Positions 43,669-54,835 of a DNA stretch of 64,000 bases are shown piece after piece. The translations under genes were made by a program, and so were the position numbers. The notes below the pieces were generated by a model that was given only the letters and a program-made list of their open reading frames with translations, ran no database searches and was not told the origin of the DNA. The stretch is from Rhineura floridana (Eukaryota > Chordata > Lepidosauria > Squamata > Rhineuridae): NCBI RefSeq assembly GCF_030035675.1, contig NC_084482.1:222107943-222171942 (forward strand), given 5' to 3'. The stretch's first letter is position 1. Each line of letters opens with the position of its first letter.

Positions 43669-44567
43669 ACGCAGAGCATTGTACTAAGTGCCCAGGAGAT
43701 CAATATCCAAACAAAGCCCAAGATCAATGTGTCCCCAAGATTGTCACCTTCCTGGCTTATGAAGAACCTTTGGGGATCCTCTTCGCTTCCTTGTCCCTAT
43801 TCTTGTCTTTGATAACTGGCTTTGTGTTCGGAATCTTCATTAAATTCCTCAGAACTCCAATAGTCAAAGCCAACAACCGGGACGTCTCCTATATCCTCCT
43901 TGTTTCCTTCCTGCTTTCCTTTTTGTCCTCCTTCCTATTCATTGGCCGGCCAAGGAAAGTGACTTGCCTTCTCCGACAAGCAGCCTTCAGTGTCATCTTC
44001 TCAGTTGCCATCTCTTCTGTCTTGGCAAAAACCATCACTGTGGTGCTGGCTTTCTTGGCCACGAAGCCAGGGAACAGGGTGAGGAGATGGCTGGGGAAGA
44101 GTCTGGCCAACTCTATTGTCATTTCCTGCTCCAGTGTCCAAGTTGTCATCTGCACCATCTGGTTGGGGATCTCTCCCCCATTCCCAGACTCAAACATGTA
44201 CTCCCAACCTGGAGAGATCATCCTTCAATGCAACGAAGGGTCTGTAGGTATGTTTTATGGTGCCCTTGGCTACATGGGCTTCCTGGCTGCTATCTGCTTC
44301 ACAGTGGCTTTCCTAGCCAGGAAGCTGCCTGGAGCCTTCAATGAAGCCAAGCTGATCACCTTCAGCATGCTGGTCTTCTGCAGTGTTTGGGTCTCCTTTG
44401 TGCCCACCTACCTGAGCACAAAGGGGAAATACATGGTAGCCGTGCAGGTCTTCTCCATCTTGGCCTCCAGTGCTGGCCTTCTGGGCGGCATCTTTATTCC
44501 CAAATGCTACATTATTGTCCTGAGGCCTGATCTGAATACAAAGGAGTATCTAACAACAAAAACATAA
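43669..44567 (+). CDS. V2R receptor A, exon 6 (7TM domain)
   Basis: Residues 554-852, 899 nt, ending TAA at 44565-44567. The exon opens with the last three cysteines of the linker ([20 protein letters not shown]). The seven membrane segments follow: [117 protein letters not shown] and [20 protein letters not shown]. The V2R signature [16 protein letters not shown] and the [11 protein letters not shown] loop are intact. It couples to G proteins; in rodents this is Go plus the TRPC2 channel. The short tail ends [11 protein letters not shown]. It keeps the 38 bases lost in the paralogue at 6160-7041, and it is the only intact 7TM exon here. Confidence 0.95.
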
Positions 44568-44791
44568 GCAGAAACATTTTTTCACATGCATTTTTTAGCA
44601 AGCACAAGGTCAATCGTCTTTGGTGTTTCAGATTATGTGAAATTATTCTGTGGGAGACACTGGCTACTTTTGTGGTTCCTGCTAGAGAAATTCCAGTCTT
44701 AAATGCGTCCTGAATGAGTTCTTTTTTAAATTTGACATCATTTAGGAGACTAGGCTGGAAATGAACTGTGTCACAAATCAAGTAACTGATG

Positions 44792-44797
44792 AATAAA
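44792..44797 (+). promoter_or_regulatory. candidate polyadenylation signal for receptor A
   Basis: AATAAA 225 bases after the stop codon of exon 6. Plausible by distance, but not tested; other signals may be used. Confidence 0.35.
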
Positions 44798-45369
44798 CTT
44801 TGAAGGGGTAGGGCATAAAAATGGCTGCTGATAGGAATTGTACTTCATCCTTCCCTGCTCACGTGTCAATGTCATGCCTAGCAGAGTAGATGGAACATGG
44901 TGGAAAGCACAGAAAAAGTGCAAAACTCCCCAAAGTGCAGAAATTCAATTCTAATTCCACTTGTAGCTTGCAAGTGCTATATAAATAAAAGTCATTGGGG
45001 TGAAGGATTATTGGGTGCCTGTTTATGAGATTTGGAGGGGGCATTAGGAAAGAACAAGAAAATAAGTAATACCTGAAATGTTTTGCTTCAGAATTGAATG
45101 TCTTTTAAAGCTGTATTTGATAAATGTGTCTCACAGTCTCTGTGTTGTTGGATTGATTGGATTTAATACTTCCAAAAGAGCTATTCATCAGCTAGCCAAA
45201 GTTTAACCTGAAGCCAGCAAGGAGCACTTAGAGTCCAATCCAGTAATATCTACATTTTCTTGTACTTCCATGTTAAGACTTGAACAAAATGCAGACTGCA
45301 ACTTTAGCATCAAGGGAACTCTACACCCCCCCCCCAAAAAAATCACCTCCGTTCCTTTCTTTGCTTAAA
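44798..45369 (+). other. 3' flank of receptor A
   Basis: Non-coding sequence paralogous in blocks to 7440-7900. A run of nine C lies at 45326-45334. Confidence 0.55.
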
Positions 45370-46138
45370 ACAGTGCAGATTGCTGCTGAGATGATTTGTG
45401 GAATGCAAGAAAAGAGACTCACAAATACTCCTTGGTCCTCTGCCACCAAAGCTGCTGGATGACCTACTGGCTGCACCGTGATGCCAAGGAGGCACTGGAC
45501 ATCTTCGAGGTGCCCGACCTCATCACCGGCGAGCCACCCCCCAAACCCTCCTCCACCACCAATGGCTCGACAGCAAGGGCGGCCACTGGAAGGGGCTCCA
45601 GCCACAAATGCAGGAGCTCTTCAATGGCCTGCACTCTTCCCGAGCCACCAGGGCCCCTGATAATTGGATACCCTAAGACGCAGCTTACTTAGCTTGTGCA
45701 TAAATCCAGCACTGGCCATCCGCTACCCCATGTCTTACTCTCTGAGCAACACTGAGCTCTTCGCCCTCGAACAGTACCAAGCTGCTGCCACCGCCGCCGA
45801 ACAGGGAGAAGGAGAAAAGGTTTCCCTCTGTTCTTGTTGCATTCTTGTTGCATTGCATTTCCATTGTTTTTGTTGCATTGTATTTTTTACATTTTTTACT
45901 GGTTATTTCTTATGTAATTCTTTTTTGCAATATGTTTTATAATATTTTGTTCACCACTTTGGGGGCCTTTTGGCCAAAAAGTGTGTAAGTAAGTGTGTAA
46001 GTAAGTAAGTGTGTAAAAGTAAGTAAGTGTGTAAAAGTAAGTAAGTGTGTAAGTAAGTAAGTAAGTAAAAGTAAGTGTGTAAGTAAGTAAGTAAGTAAAA
46101 GTAAGTAAGTGTAATAATAATAATAATAATAATAATAA
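45370..46138 (+). mobile_element. unclassified insertion, GC-rich then LINE-like tail with GTAA/AAT repeats
   Basis: The paralogous flank is continuous at about 7892 ('ctttgcttaaaa|tccccttgctgaag'), while here about 770 bp intervene. The first half is GC-rich, with open frames such as [20 protein letters not shown] that I cannot assign. The second half is T-rich, with an L2-like end ('caccactttgggggcctttt'), followed by (GTAA)n at 45986-46110 and (AAT)n at 46112-46136. It is probably a 5'-truncated LINE, less likely a processed transcript. Confidence 0.5.
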
Positions 46139-47384
46139 ACTCTCTTGCTGAAGAGTTCTGGAGAGCACAATAGCTATGCTCTTCTGTGCTTCTGAATGTC
46201 AGTTGCTGGCAATGGCAGGAGTGGAGAATGCTTTTGACCTACAAAAGAGTTACATTTTGGTTGGTGCCAATGAATTATCTAATGAATCTACCCAGACATT
46301 TGTGTTTGGCTGGCAGAGTTGTTTGCCTGTAGAACTTATATCAAGGTTGTACTAATCAATATTAAAAATGTACTCACATATGCTGATTAACCCATTTTTG
46401 GTTTATTAGAAACTTTCTCATGTCATTAATTATCTGGGCTGGCTATATAATTTATTCATCCTTCCAGTTAGTGTTGTATCTACGTAAAGAAAGATAGATA
46501 TGGACATTTCATATCCAGATACAAATTCGGAAGTTATGTTTGAATACTTGGTGCATTTAGTGACATTGTTCTGCCTTAAAGTGAAAATTATCTGAGAGTC
46601 TTCACTTTGGCATTGCTTTTGTGGCAGAGAATCAATAGTGTTCAGTTCTGATTCAGCATCCAAAACATGACAAAGAATAGTAAGAAAAGTGAACAACATA
46701 TTCTAGCTAACATTTCTTCCTGATCTCTGAAAATGTGATACAGCATGATTCTCAGTATATCCACTCATTTTATTCGTGCACCCAAGTGTGAAACGATAAA
46801 GAGGTGAAATGATAGCCATCACTACCCTCCACTGAGCTACATGATCAATTATAGATCTTCCTTACCTTTACAATAATTCCATCAGGGCCTCAAGGATTTT
46901 TAGGCATCATTTACCATTTTCTATAATTTCTGGGCTCCTACTGGGAGGAAGGGCAGGATATAAATTTGATAAATAAATTAATTAATTTCTAAACTGCCAT
47001 AATCCCAGTTGTACCGTGAGCATTGGTCTTAATCCACACTGCTGTCAAAACTGGCCACTGGGTTTTAGCATGGAGAGGGCTGAATAAAGTACATCATTAT
47101 GATGTCATGTATGATGTCACAGTAAGGTAAGCTCCAAGTCTCAGCAATATGAAAGACAGTTAACAGTTGGGTCCAGCTTTTAAGATGGATCTTCAAGGCA
47201 GATGATGCAAAGGTAAAAAATTTAGGACAAGGTTAACTTTTACTATGGGGAAAGGTAGGGGAACCATTTGCAGTGGACCTTCATATGTCCTTCCCAGTGT
47301 ATTTGTTCATGGAAACTGCAACTATTTCTATATTTGGGTGCTCTGCTTGATTTAACGTTTTAATTGGAAAGTTTAGTAATTGCA
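46139..47384 (+). other. 3' flank paralogous to 7900-9230
   Basis: Collinear with the flank of the pseudogene exon. A small L2-type tail fragment is inserted at 46925-46985 ('gggctcctactgggaggaag', 'aggatataaatttgataa'), absent from the paralogue near 8820. No gene. Confidence 0.6.
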
Positions 47385-47515
47385 AAGTGATAAGAGGAGG
47401 AGGAGGTGGTGGTCATCAGAGCTTGGAAAGGTTACATTTTTGAACTACAACTCCCATCAGCCCCAGCCAGCATGGCCACTGGTGGTCATGATATTATGCA
47501 GGGCCCAAGTCATGC
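47385..47515 (+). repeat. hAT MITE relic inserted after duplication
   Basis: It contains 'aactacaactcccatcagcc' and 'ccagcatggccactgg'. The matching place at about 9210-9225 lacks it, so it entered this unit later. Confidence 0.55.
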
Positions 47516-48187
47516 TAAAATCAGAACTTCAAAGGAAACATGTTACCCTAAAGGGTAAAATGGACACACTAGAACATATTGGTGCAATATGTATTCCTTC
47601 TTACACAAAAGCCATTGCAGCCATCAAGTGATGAGGTTAAGAAAACATGAAATTATCCCGGTAAGGAAGGAGGCACCAGAATAAAAAGGCATGGCCAGTG
47701 TTTCTTCTGAACAAGTATCTAGTCACTGAGGTGACCTTTAGTGTGAGATTTTTCCTTCTGGATTCGGGAGTCTATTTCTGCCATCTGAGGAACCTAGTGA
47801 TACCATTGGACTCCTGCTGTAATCCACCACTCATTTAAATGCCATGGGCTTCAGAAAGCCATTGTATGTCTCCAAGACACTTTGCAACTCCCTGTAGGAA
47901 TTATCACTTTTTGAAAACTTTTTATGCCTCATGAAATTGTCTCCTATATGTTTGCAGTAAGACTCCTTACTTTGCAAAATAAAACTTAGATGAATGTTGT
48001 TAACCTGCACCCTTTTAGGCCTTCAGAACCAGCAACTACAGCAAATTTCAAGCCCACAAATGGAAGGAATGTACAAGCCTGTTTCATTTCTGTGCCATCT
48101 GCTTGGAACTGTGTGCTAGACTTTCCTGACTGCTAGATAAGACTTTGAAGGATGATGATGATGAACCATCATGCTGTCAGCATAATT
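47516..48187. other. flank and unassigned spacer
   Basis: To about 47690 it is paralogous to 9230-9390. After that no gene or repeat is recognised. Confidence 0.4.
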
Positions 48188-48628
48188 TTATTTATTTATT
48201 TAATTTAATTTATATACCGCCCTAAGCCCAAGGGCTCTCTGGGCGGTGTACATAAAATAAAACAGTCAGGAATATATAAATACAATAATACAATAATACA
48301 ATAAAATCAAGCCAACAAAGGTAAACAAAAATAATCAAACAGCAGCAAAATACAACAATACATATAATAAAACGCATTAAAATGCCTGGGAATATAAAAA
48401 GGTTTTCACCTGGCGCCGAAAAGATAGCAGCGTCGGCGCCAGGCGCACCTCATCGGGGAGACCATTCCATAGTTCGGGAGCCACAACCGAAAAGGCCCTA
48501 TTTCTAGTCACCACCCTCCGAGCTTCTCGATGGGATGGTACTCGGAGGAGGGCCTTAGATGTTGAGCGCAGTGTACGGGTAGTTTCATATTGGGAGAGGC
48601 GCTCCACCAGGTATTGTGGTCCCATGCC
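48188..48628 (-). mobile_element. L2 LINE 3' fragment, reverse
   Basis: Same L2 subfamily as 24.7-26.5 kb. In reverse it reads YLVERLSQYETTRTLRSTSK, RVVTRNRAFSVVAPELWNGL and RRQVKTFLYSQAF, and ends with 'ccgcccagagagccc'-type sequence and a TTTA-rich tail on the + strand at 48190. Confidence 0.88.
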
Positions 48629-48841
48629 GGAGTTTCCTACATGAAGAAGACAACAGCCAAGAAACCAAATGTGTTCTAGAGAGCAACACATTTCCTTTGA
48701 AGTTCTGATTTTAATCAGTAAAGCCCAAAATGGCTTTGGCCCTACCTAACATTGCAACAACCTCCTCCTTTATTAACTTAAATTTCAAGTTTGTCCTCAG
48801 ACACAAGTTGAACATAGATGAGAAAGGGCACCCAAATGTAG

Positions 48842-48901
48842 AAAGATACAGAAGACCTCTTGGAGGCTGGGCCTGGCAACCAAGAGGTCTTCTGTATCTT
48901 T
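48842..48901. repeat. perfect 22-bp inverted repeat (hairpin)
   Basis: The arms at 48842-48863 ('aagatacagaagacctcttg' inside) and 48880-48901 are exact reverse complements around a 16-base loop. They sit at the edge of a repeat whose other end, near 49035, again reads 'cctggcaaccctg'. It is probably part of a non-autonomous DNA element. Confidence 0.7.
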
Positions 48902-49159
48902 AAAAGTTGTGCAGGGGGAAGGGAGAATTCCACCCTGTGGTTTTTCCCATTACAGTATTGCAAGAACACCTGCACTTGGCTGACTTTCTCTTCTCCTAAA
49001 GATACAGGATCAGTCTCAGGCCCTGAGCCTGGCAACCCTGTAAAACCAATAGGTCCCAGGGTGGGCTACAAAATCTTAATTTCAATGTTAAAAAGAGCCA
49101 AAATACATTTCAGTCACAAGAACAGGGTGAGTTTTGAAAACATCCATCTCAGGCACCAA

Positions 49160-49448
49160 AGGCCAAGGTAAAGAGGTGGGTCTTTAGCATTTGCCAAAAA
49201 CTGTATAGCGAATGTGCCAGATGCAGCTCTGTAGGGAGGGAATTCCACAATTTAGGGGCTGCCACAGAGAAATTCCTTTCCCGGACTACCATCCCCTGAA
49301 TGTCTGAGGGTGGTGAAAGTACCAAGAAGCCCAGCTAGGCTGATCTTCATACCCTGGGAGGGTCTGAAGGGAAGGAGACATTCTTGGAGATATTTGGGGC
49401 CTAAGTGGTTCAGGGCTTTAAACACTAATGTGAGCACCTTGAATTAGG
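49160..49448 (-). repeat. old L2 LINE fragment, reverse
   Basis: In reverse it encodes VLTLVFKALNHLGPKYLQEC, the same subfamily as the relics at 14.5 and 54.5 kb. It has several defects. Confidence 0.75.
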
Positions 49449-50064
49449 CCTGATATTCCCTGACTGTTGGCCCTCCTGTCAGGGGCTGATGGGAGATGCA
49501 GTCCAACCACAGATGGCTGCTTCAAGTGGAGCAAGGGGTGCCCAAGTTGGAAAGCATTCTTGCTGACCTTACTGGAGAGAGAGGGTGATTAGTGGAGCTG
49601 GGGTCTCCCAGTATCCCTTACTCCTCTCCTGCATCAGCTGCAAGGGGTCCCCTCCCTGTCCCTCTTTCTGCATCAGGCCTTTGCTCATGGCTTCAAAAAC
49701 ACTAAACTCCATCAATTCTTTAGTGCTCCAAACACCTTGTTTTGATGCAAAGCTTGCAAGATTACTTTTAAAAAGTAATAAATTACAGTTACATGGCCCC
49801 AAAAAGTAGTAATTACCGTCACAATTACAATTGCTCTGAGAATAACTGATTACTTTTTCTCAAAAGTAATCACTACAGTTACATTTCAGTTACTTTTTTA
49901 AAACAACACCTACAAGGTGCTGGCCTTGGCTGCTGCACATCTAAGTAGCCTAAAACAACATTAAAAATAAAAACACATACAGAGATAGTAGAATAATTCT
50001 TTTTATCCATAAGATAGCAATGGTGGTCCCCCCGCTGGCAAGGGAGGTGGGGAGGGAGGCAGAG
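49449..50064. other. unassigned spacer with MITE relic
   Basis: A hAT MITE-like piece ('ttccctgactgttggccctc', 'gatgggagatgcagtccaac') lies at 49458-49510. The rest has no recognised gene. Confidence 0.35.
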
Positions 50065-50585
50065 GCCACTACTCAGATGTTTACCGGGCCAAATTCAAGG
50101 TGTTGGTACTGACCTTTAAAGCCCTATACGGTTTCGGCCCAGTTTATTTGAAGAAGTGCCACCAGCATCACCAATTATGCCGCCTGACGAGATCAGCCAC
50201 ACAAGACCTTCTCTCGGTCCCGCCGGTCAAAACAGCGAGGCCGGTGCGGACCAGAGAGAGGGCATTTTCGATTGTGGCCCCCACCCTCTGGAATTCCCTT
50301 CCTTTCGATCTGCGTCATGCCCCCTCCCTGACAGTTTTCCGCCGAGCCTTGAAGACCTGGCTATTCAGGCAGGCCTATGGTATCTCTGGGGTGGGTTAGT
50401 TTTAATGTTGTTTTTAACTGGAAGAGGGATCTAGATAACTACTGACCGTGGTCCTCTTGTTTTTATATTGCATTTTGTTATGTTGTTGTACGTCGCCTAG
50501 AGTGGCCGTTCACTCGGCCAGATAGGCGACTCAAAAATAAAATTGTATTATTATTTTATTTATTATTGTTATTATTATTATTTGC
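50065..50585 (+). mobile_element. L2 LINE 3' fragment (second, younger subfamily)
   Basis: The frame 50100-50399 encodes VLTFKALYGFGPVYLKK, RLTRSATQDLLSVPPVKTAR, RERAFSIVAPTLWNSLPFDL and ALKTWLFRQAYGISGVG. The 3' end 'gtacgtcgcctagagtggcc' and a TTA-type repeat follow. It matches the copy at 62.3-62.97 kb. Confidence 0.88.
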
Positions 50586-51029
50586 GTGTCAAATCAAGAG
50601 CAACCCCCCCCCCCCAGCCAGCAAGCAAGCATAATCTCTCTCACTTAACCATCTCCCGGACCCTGCCCTGCCACCAACTAAGGGACACTCACCCAAGCAA
50701 ACATTTTCCCCTGAGATGCAAAAAGTTAAAATACTGCAAATGCAGCACAGTAGCCAGAGAGGGTGGTGGAGGCCACGTTGTGTGCCAAGTGCAAACACAG
50801 TATTCTCTCTCTCTCACACACACACACAAAACACAAACACACATTGTTCTATTTCACCTCCACAGTTCTTTATCTTCATTCTGCTGATGCTCCTTCTCCT
50901 CCTTTATCCATGTTCTTGCCCTCTGGCTCCTTTTCCCCTCCACTCCATTTTTTTTAAATGATTGTTTTCTTCACTCCACCCTGTCTCACTCTCCACCTCC
51001 TCCCTTGTCACCTCCTACCCACCCACAGA
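50586..51029. other. unassigned, C-rich and CA-repeat sequence
   Basis: A run of C at 50605-50615 and a CA-rich stretch at 50813-50845. No supported gene. Confidence 0.4.
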
Positions 51030-51748
51030 CCATGATGATAATGAACGTTAAAGAGGAAAGCACAAAAGCAGGACTACTGCTGAATGTCAAGAAGACTAAA
51101 ATAATGACAACAGAAGATCTATGTAACTTTAAAGTTGACAATGAGGACGTTGAACTTGTCAAGGATTATCAATACCTTGGCACAGTCATGGAGACAATAG
51201 TCAAGAAATCAGAAGAAGGCTAGGACTGGGGAGGGCAGCTGTGAGAGAAGTAGAAAAGGTCCTCAAATGCAAAGATGTATCACTGAACACTAAAGTCAGG
51301 ATCATTCCGACCATGGTATTCCCAATCTCTGTGTATGGATGTGAAAACTGGACAGTGAAAAAAGTGGATAAGAGAAAAATCAACTCATTTGAAATGTGGT
51401 GTTGAAGGAGAGCTTTGTGAATACCATGGACTGTGAAAAAGACAACTAATTGGGTGTTAGAACAAATTAAACCAGAACTATCACTAGAAGGTAAAATGAT
51501 GAAACTGAGGGTATCATACTTTGGACACAGAATGAGAAGACATGATTCATTAGAAAAGACAATAATGCTGGGAACAACAGAAGGGAGTAGAAAAAGAGGA
51601 AGGCCAAACAAGAGATGGATTGATTCCATCAAGGAAGCCACAGACCTCAACTTACAAGATCTGAACCAGGTGGTTCATGACAGATGCCCTTGGAGGTCAC
51701 TGAATCATAGGGTCAACATAAGTCGTAATCGATTTGAAGGCACATGAC
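51030..51748 (+). mobile_element. BovB LINE 3' fragment
   Basis: The pieces KEESTKAGLLLNVKKTKIMT, DYQYLGTV, FGHRMRRHDSLEKTIMLGTT and RKRGRPNKRWIDSIKEATDL belong to BovB ORF2. It ends with the BovB 3' terminus ('cataagtcgtaatcgatttg'). Frameshifts near 51185 and 51430 break it. It directly abuts a Sauria SINE. Confidence 0.9.
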
Positions 51749-51972
51749 CAGTGTGGTGTAGTGGTTAAGGTGTCGAACTATGACCTGGGTGACCAGGGTT
51801 CAAATCCCCACACAGCTATGAAGCTCCCTGGGTGACCTTGGGCCAGTCACTGCCTCTCAGCTTCAGAGGAAGGCACTGGTAACCCCCCTCTGAATACTGC
51901 TTACCATGAAAACCCTATTCATAGGGTTGCCATAAGCAGGGATCGACTTGAAGGCAGTCCATTTCATTTTCA
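51749..51972 (+). mobile_element. Sauria SINE, complete
   Basis: tRNA-derived SINE: A box tggtgtagtgg (51754-51764), B box ggttcaaatcc (51797-51807), the squamate core ('gtgaccttgggccagtcact', 'gaaaaccctattcatagggt') and the BovB-like 3' tail 'ggatcgacttgaaggcagtc'. Transcribed by RNA polymerase III and mobilised by BovB. Not a functional tRNA gene. Confidence 0.93.
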
Positions 51973-51974
51973 AC

Positions 51975-53530
51975 AACAAAACTGCTATTTCATTAAAAAT
52001 AGCAAAGTGGTTTACAGCAAGTTAAAACAAACATGATACAAACATTAAAAATACAATAAAAACAGAAGTCAACTGTTGCAAAAAGGAATCTTCTTAATTG
52101 CCTGCATAAGCCTGGCAGAACAGAAAGGTTTTCAGCATGTGCTCAAAGTTAAAACAGAAGGCACCTGCAGACCATTCCTGAGATCTGGGTTGATGACACT
52201 GAAAGCTTGATTTCATCAGGGCCACTTCTGCAGATGATCTGAGTGATCAAGCTGGGATATAAGGGTTCAGGTGGTACCTAAGATACCCTGGACCTAAGTT
52301 GTTCAGGGCTTTGTAAATTAAAACAAGGATCTTGAACCTTTCTCAGTAGCAGATGGACAGCCAGGGCAGACGTTTTAAGAGTGGTGTCACGTGCTCCCAT
52401 CAGTTGACTGGGCACAGCATTGCACCAGCAGGAGCTAACAAAGGACAGCCAAAGGCAGCCCCACATACAGCACATTGCAGTAAACCAACCTCGGTGTTAC
52501 CAATGCATGGACTGTGGAGGTCAGGCTATCTTTGTCCAGGAACGGCCATAGCTGATGAACCAGACAAAGCTCATAAAAGGCATTCCTAGCCACACAGGGT
52601 ACTTGGGCCTCCGGAGACATAGATGAATCTAGTAATACCCCTAAGCTATGGACCCTTTTCTTCAAAGGGAGTGCAAACCCATCCAGAACAGGTACTTGCT
52701 TATCTCCTGGACATGGGAACTACCTACCCAAAGAGCCTCCATCTTCCCAGGATTCAAGCACAGTTGATTGGCCCTCATCCAGTCCACTACAGCATTCAGA
52801 CACCGATCCAGAGCATTCACAGCCTCCCCTGTTTCAGATGTTATGGAGAAATAGAGCTGTGTATCATTACCATACTGCTGACACTGCTCCAAAACTCCCA
52901 ATGACCACCCCAGCAGCTTCAAAAAAAAAGTTGAATAGCAATGGGGAGAGAACCCATAGCCCAAGGGCCAGGGGGCTGAGGAATACTCATCCAGCATTAC
53001 TCTCTAGAGACGACCCTGAAGGTCAGAGTGCAACTAGCGCAATAGAGTGCCTCCGATACCATCCCGCACAGTCAGTCCAAGAGGATACCATGAAAAATGG
53101 TATCAAATCCCACTGAGAGATTGAGCAGAGGTAAGGGGGTCACACTCCCTCATCTGTCTCATGATAAAGGTCATCCATCAGGGCTACCAAGGCTGATTCT
53201 GTTCTGAAACCAGGTCTGAATCCAGATTGTGATGGATCTAGATAATCAGTCTCATCCAGGAATACCTGCAGTTGCTCTACAACCACCTACACCACCACCA
53301 CCAATGCCAAGAAAAAGGCTTTGGTGACTGGTCTATAGTTGTTACACTCCATTACATCTAGTGTGGGCTTGGGCTTTTTAAGAAAGGGATGCACCATCGC
53401 CTCTTTAAAGGCAGTGGGCATCACACCAATCATTCAAAGTTAAGTTTACTATACCTGTGACCCATTCAGTTACCCTAGCTTTAATAAGCCAAGATGGACA
53501 AGGATCTAATGAGCGGGTGGTTGGGTGCAT
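51975..53530 (-). mobile_element. L2 LINE, reverse, decayed
   Basis: In reverse, pieces of an L2 reverse transcriptase: QQYGNDTQLYFSITSETGEA (the catalytic YADD has become YGND), LDRCLNAVVDWMRANQLCLN, SPEAQVPCVARNAFYELCLV, VHALVTPRLVYCNVLYVGLP. Before them, at 53330-53480, lies a remnant of the NNYRPVT region. Several frameshifts and stops; older than the copy at 24.7 kb. Confidence 0.85.
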
Positions 53531-53955
53531 CACTGCAAATGTGGAAGGACAGGGAAGTCTGGCTGTGGGGGACCCTCTGTGGGAGTGTCGTCTCCAACCC
53601 AGATAGGATCTATAGCACCTGGCTCAGCACCAAGGCTGACTGCATGATTAGGGACCACTGCCAATCTCATGTGGAGCACAATGGTCTACTGGCTTGGGAA
53701 GGGGCCAAGGACAGTCTGCAAAGGAAGGAAGTGGAATGTTTACTCTGGGATGAAGGAGGGTCTCTGAGAAGCAACCTCTCCCCTGAACACCCCAGGACAT
53801 CACAGCAACCATCCAGTAGGACCCTTCTGTGTTTTGGGGTGCAAGGCAGGTTGCCTCTCTGTTGGCATCTGGAGGAATGTAGCCACTAGTAGGCATGGGC
53901 AAAGTTACTCTGAGGAGGGGGCAATCTCACTTGGGCCTCCAGCAAACGTCCTCTC
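53531..53955. other. unassigned stretch
   Basis: A 131-codon open frame (53494-53889) runs out of the L2 relic and has no recognised domain. I do not call a gene. Confidence 0.35.
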
Positions 53956-54440
53956 TTTCAGAACAGATTTTGGGCCCCTCCTGAAATCCTGTTTATTGAG
54001 CATTCATCTGGATTGCACAGAGGGTTATGCAACGGCCGCTCTTCATTGAGCATCCTTTCCAATTTGTTTAAAGGGAATACAGCAATGATCATTCAACCTA
54101 ATTTGCTTGCATAGAGGATACACGTCTTCCCATCAACTAATTTTATCCCACACTTTTTAATGCATTACCCTGTCAGTTTCCTAGCCCCTCCCCAAACGTC
54201 TTTGTATGTTGCTTGTTTGTTTTGTAAACATAAATGCAAAGGAGTAACAGTGACAACCATTGAGAGAGTCAATATTACATAAGCAAGTTAACAAGGCAAA
54301 ATCTTTGACATCGAAAGGGAAGATGAGTCCCTTTTTGTCATCCGAGATAATCCTTCCACAAGTTCCCATGTGCTGAGGGTGACCTACAGCTCTGTTCAGA
54401 TGTTGCAGCATAAGTAGTGAGGTTACTCCAGACACAGCTC
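53956..54440 (+). other. duplicated spacer block, paralogous to 10640-10800 and 14225-14500
   Basis: Shares 'ggattgcacagagggttatg' and 'caagttcccatgtgctgagg' with the upstream spacer. In the upstream spacer the two blocks are 3.4 kb apart; here they are adjacent. Confidence 0.65.
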
Positions 54441-54835
54441 TGAAGTCCTTCATGGTAGCTCCCCCTCAGCATTGCTCTGACCTTTTGCTCCAACTTCTCC
54501 AGAAGTGCAGTCTCCCACACTCCCTAAGAGAGATCTCCCTTCTGGGCCCAATTCAAGGTGCTCACATTAGCCCTAAACGACTAGGGTCCCAAATATCTGA
54601 GAGACCACCTCCTTCCCTACAGACTCTTTTGAGTGTTGAGATAGCAGAGGGTGCTATTTTCGCAGTTCCACCACCTTCAAGAGCTCTGTGGTGGTGGTGG
54701 CCAGGGAGAGGGCCTTCTCGGTGGCAGCTCCTAAGTGGTGGAACTTTCTCCCCTCTGAGGTGTGTCTGGCAACTTCATAGTACAGTTTTAGGTGAATGCT
54801 GAAGATACACCTCTTTACCCTGGCCTTGGACACCT
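54441..54835 (+). repeat. old L2 LINE fragment (paralogue of 14.5-14.88 kb)
   Basis: Same insertion as at 14.5 kb ('aggtgctcacattag', 'gggtcccaaatatctg'). It is decayed to short frames. Confidence 0.7.

Noticed and set aside
45986-46136. CRISPR-like array of short repeats
   Set aside because: It is a simple GTAA/AAT microsatellite at a retroelement tail, with no spacers.
51754-51807. tRNA gene suggested by A and B boxes
   Set aside because: The boxes belong to a Sauria SINE; the sequence does not fold as a full tRNA and continues into the SINE core and BovB-like tail.
53494-53889. 131-residue open frame as a gene
   Set aside because: It begins in a reversed L2 relic and has no motif, no paralogue and no splice context.
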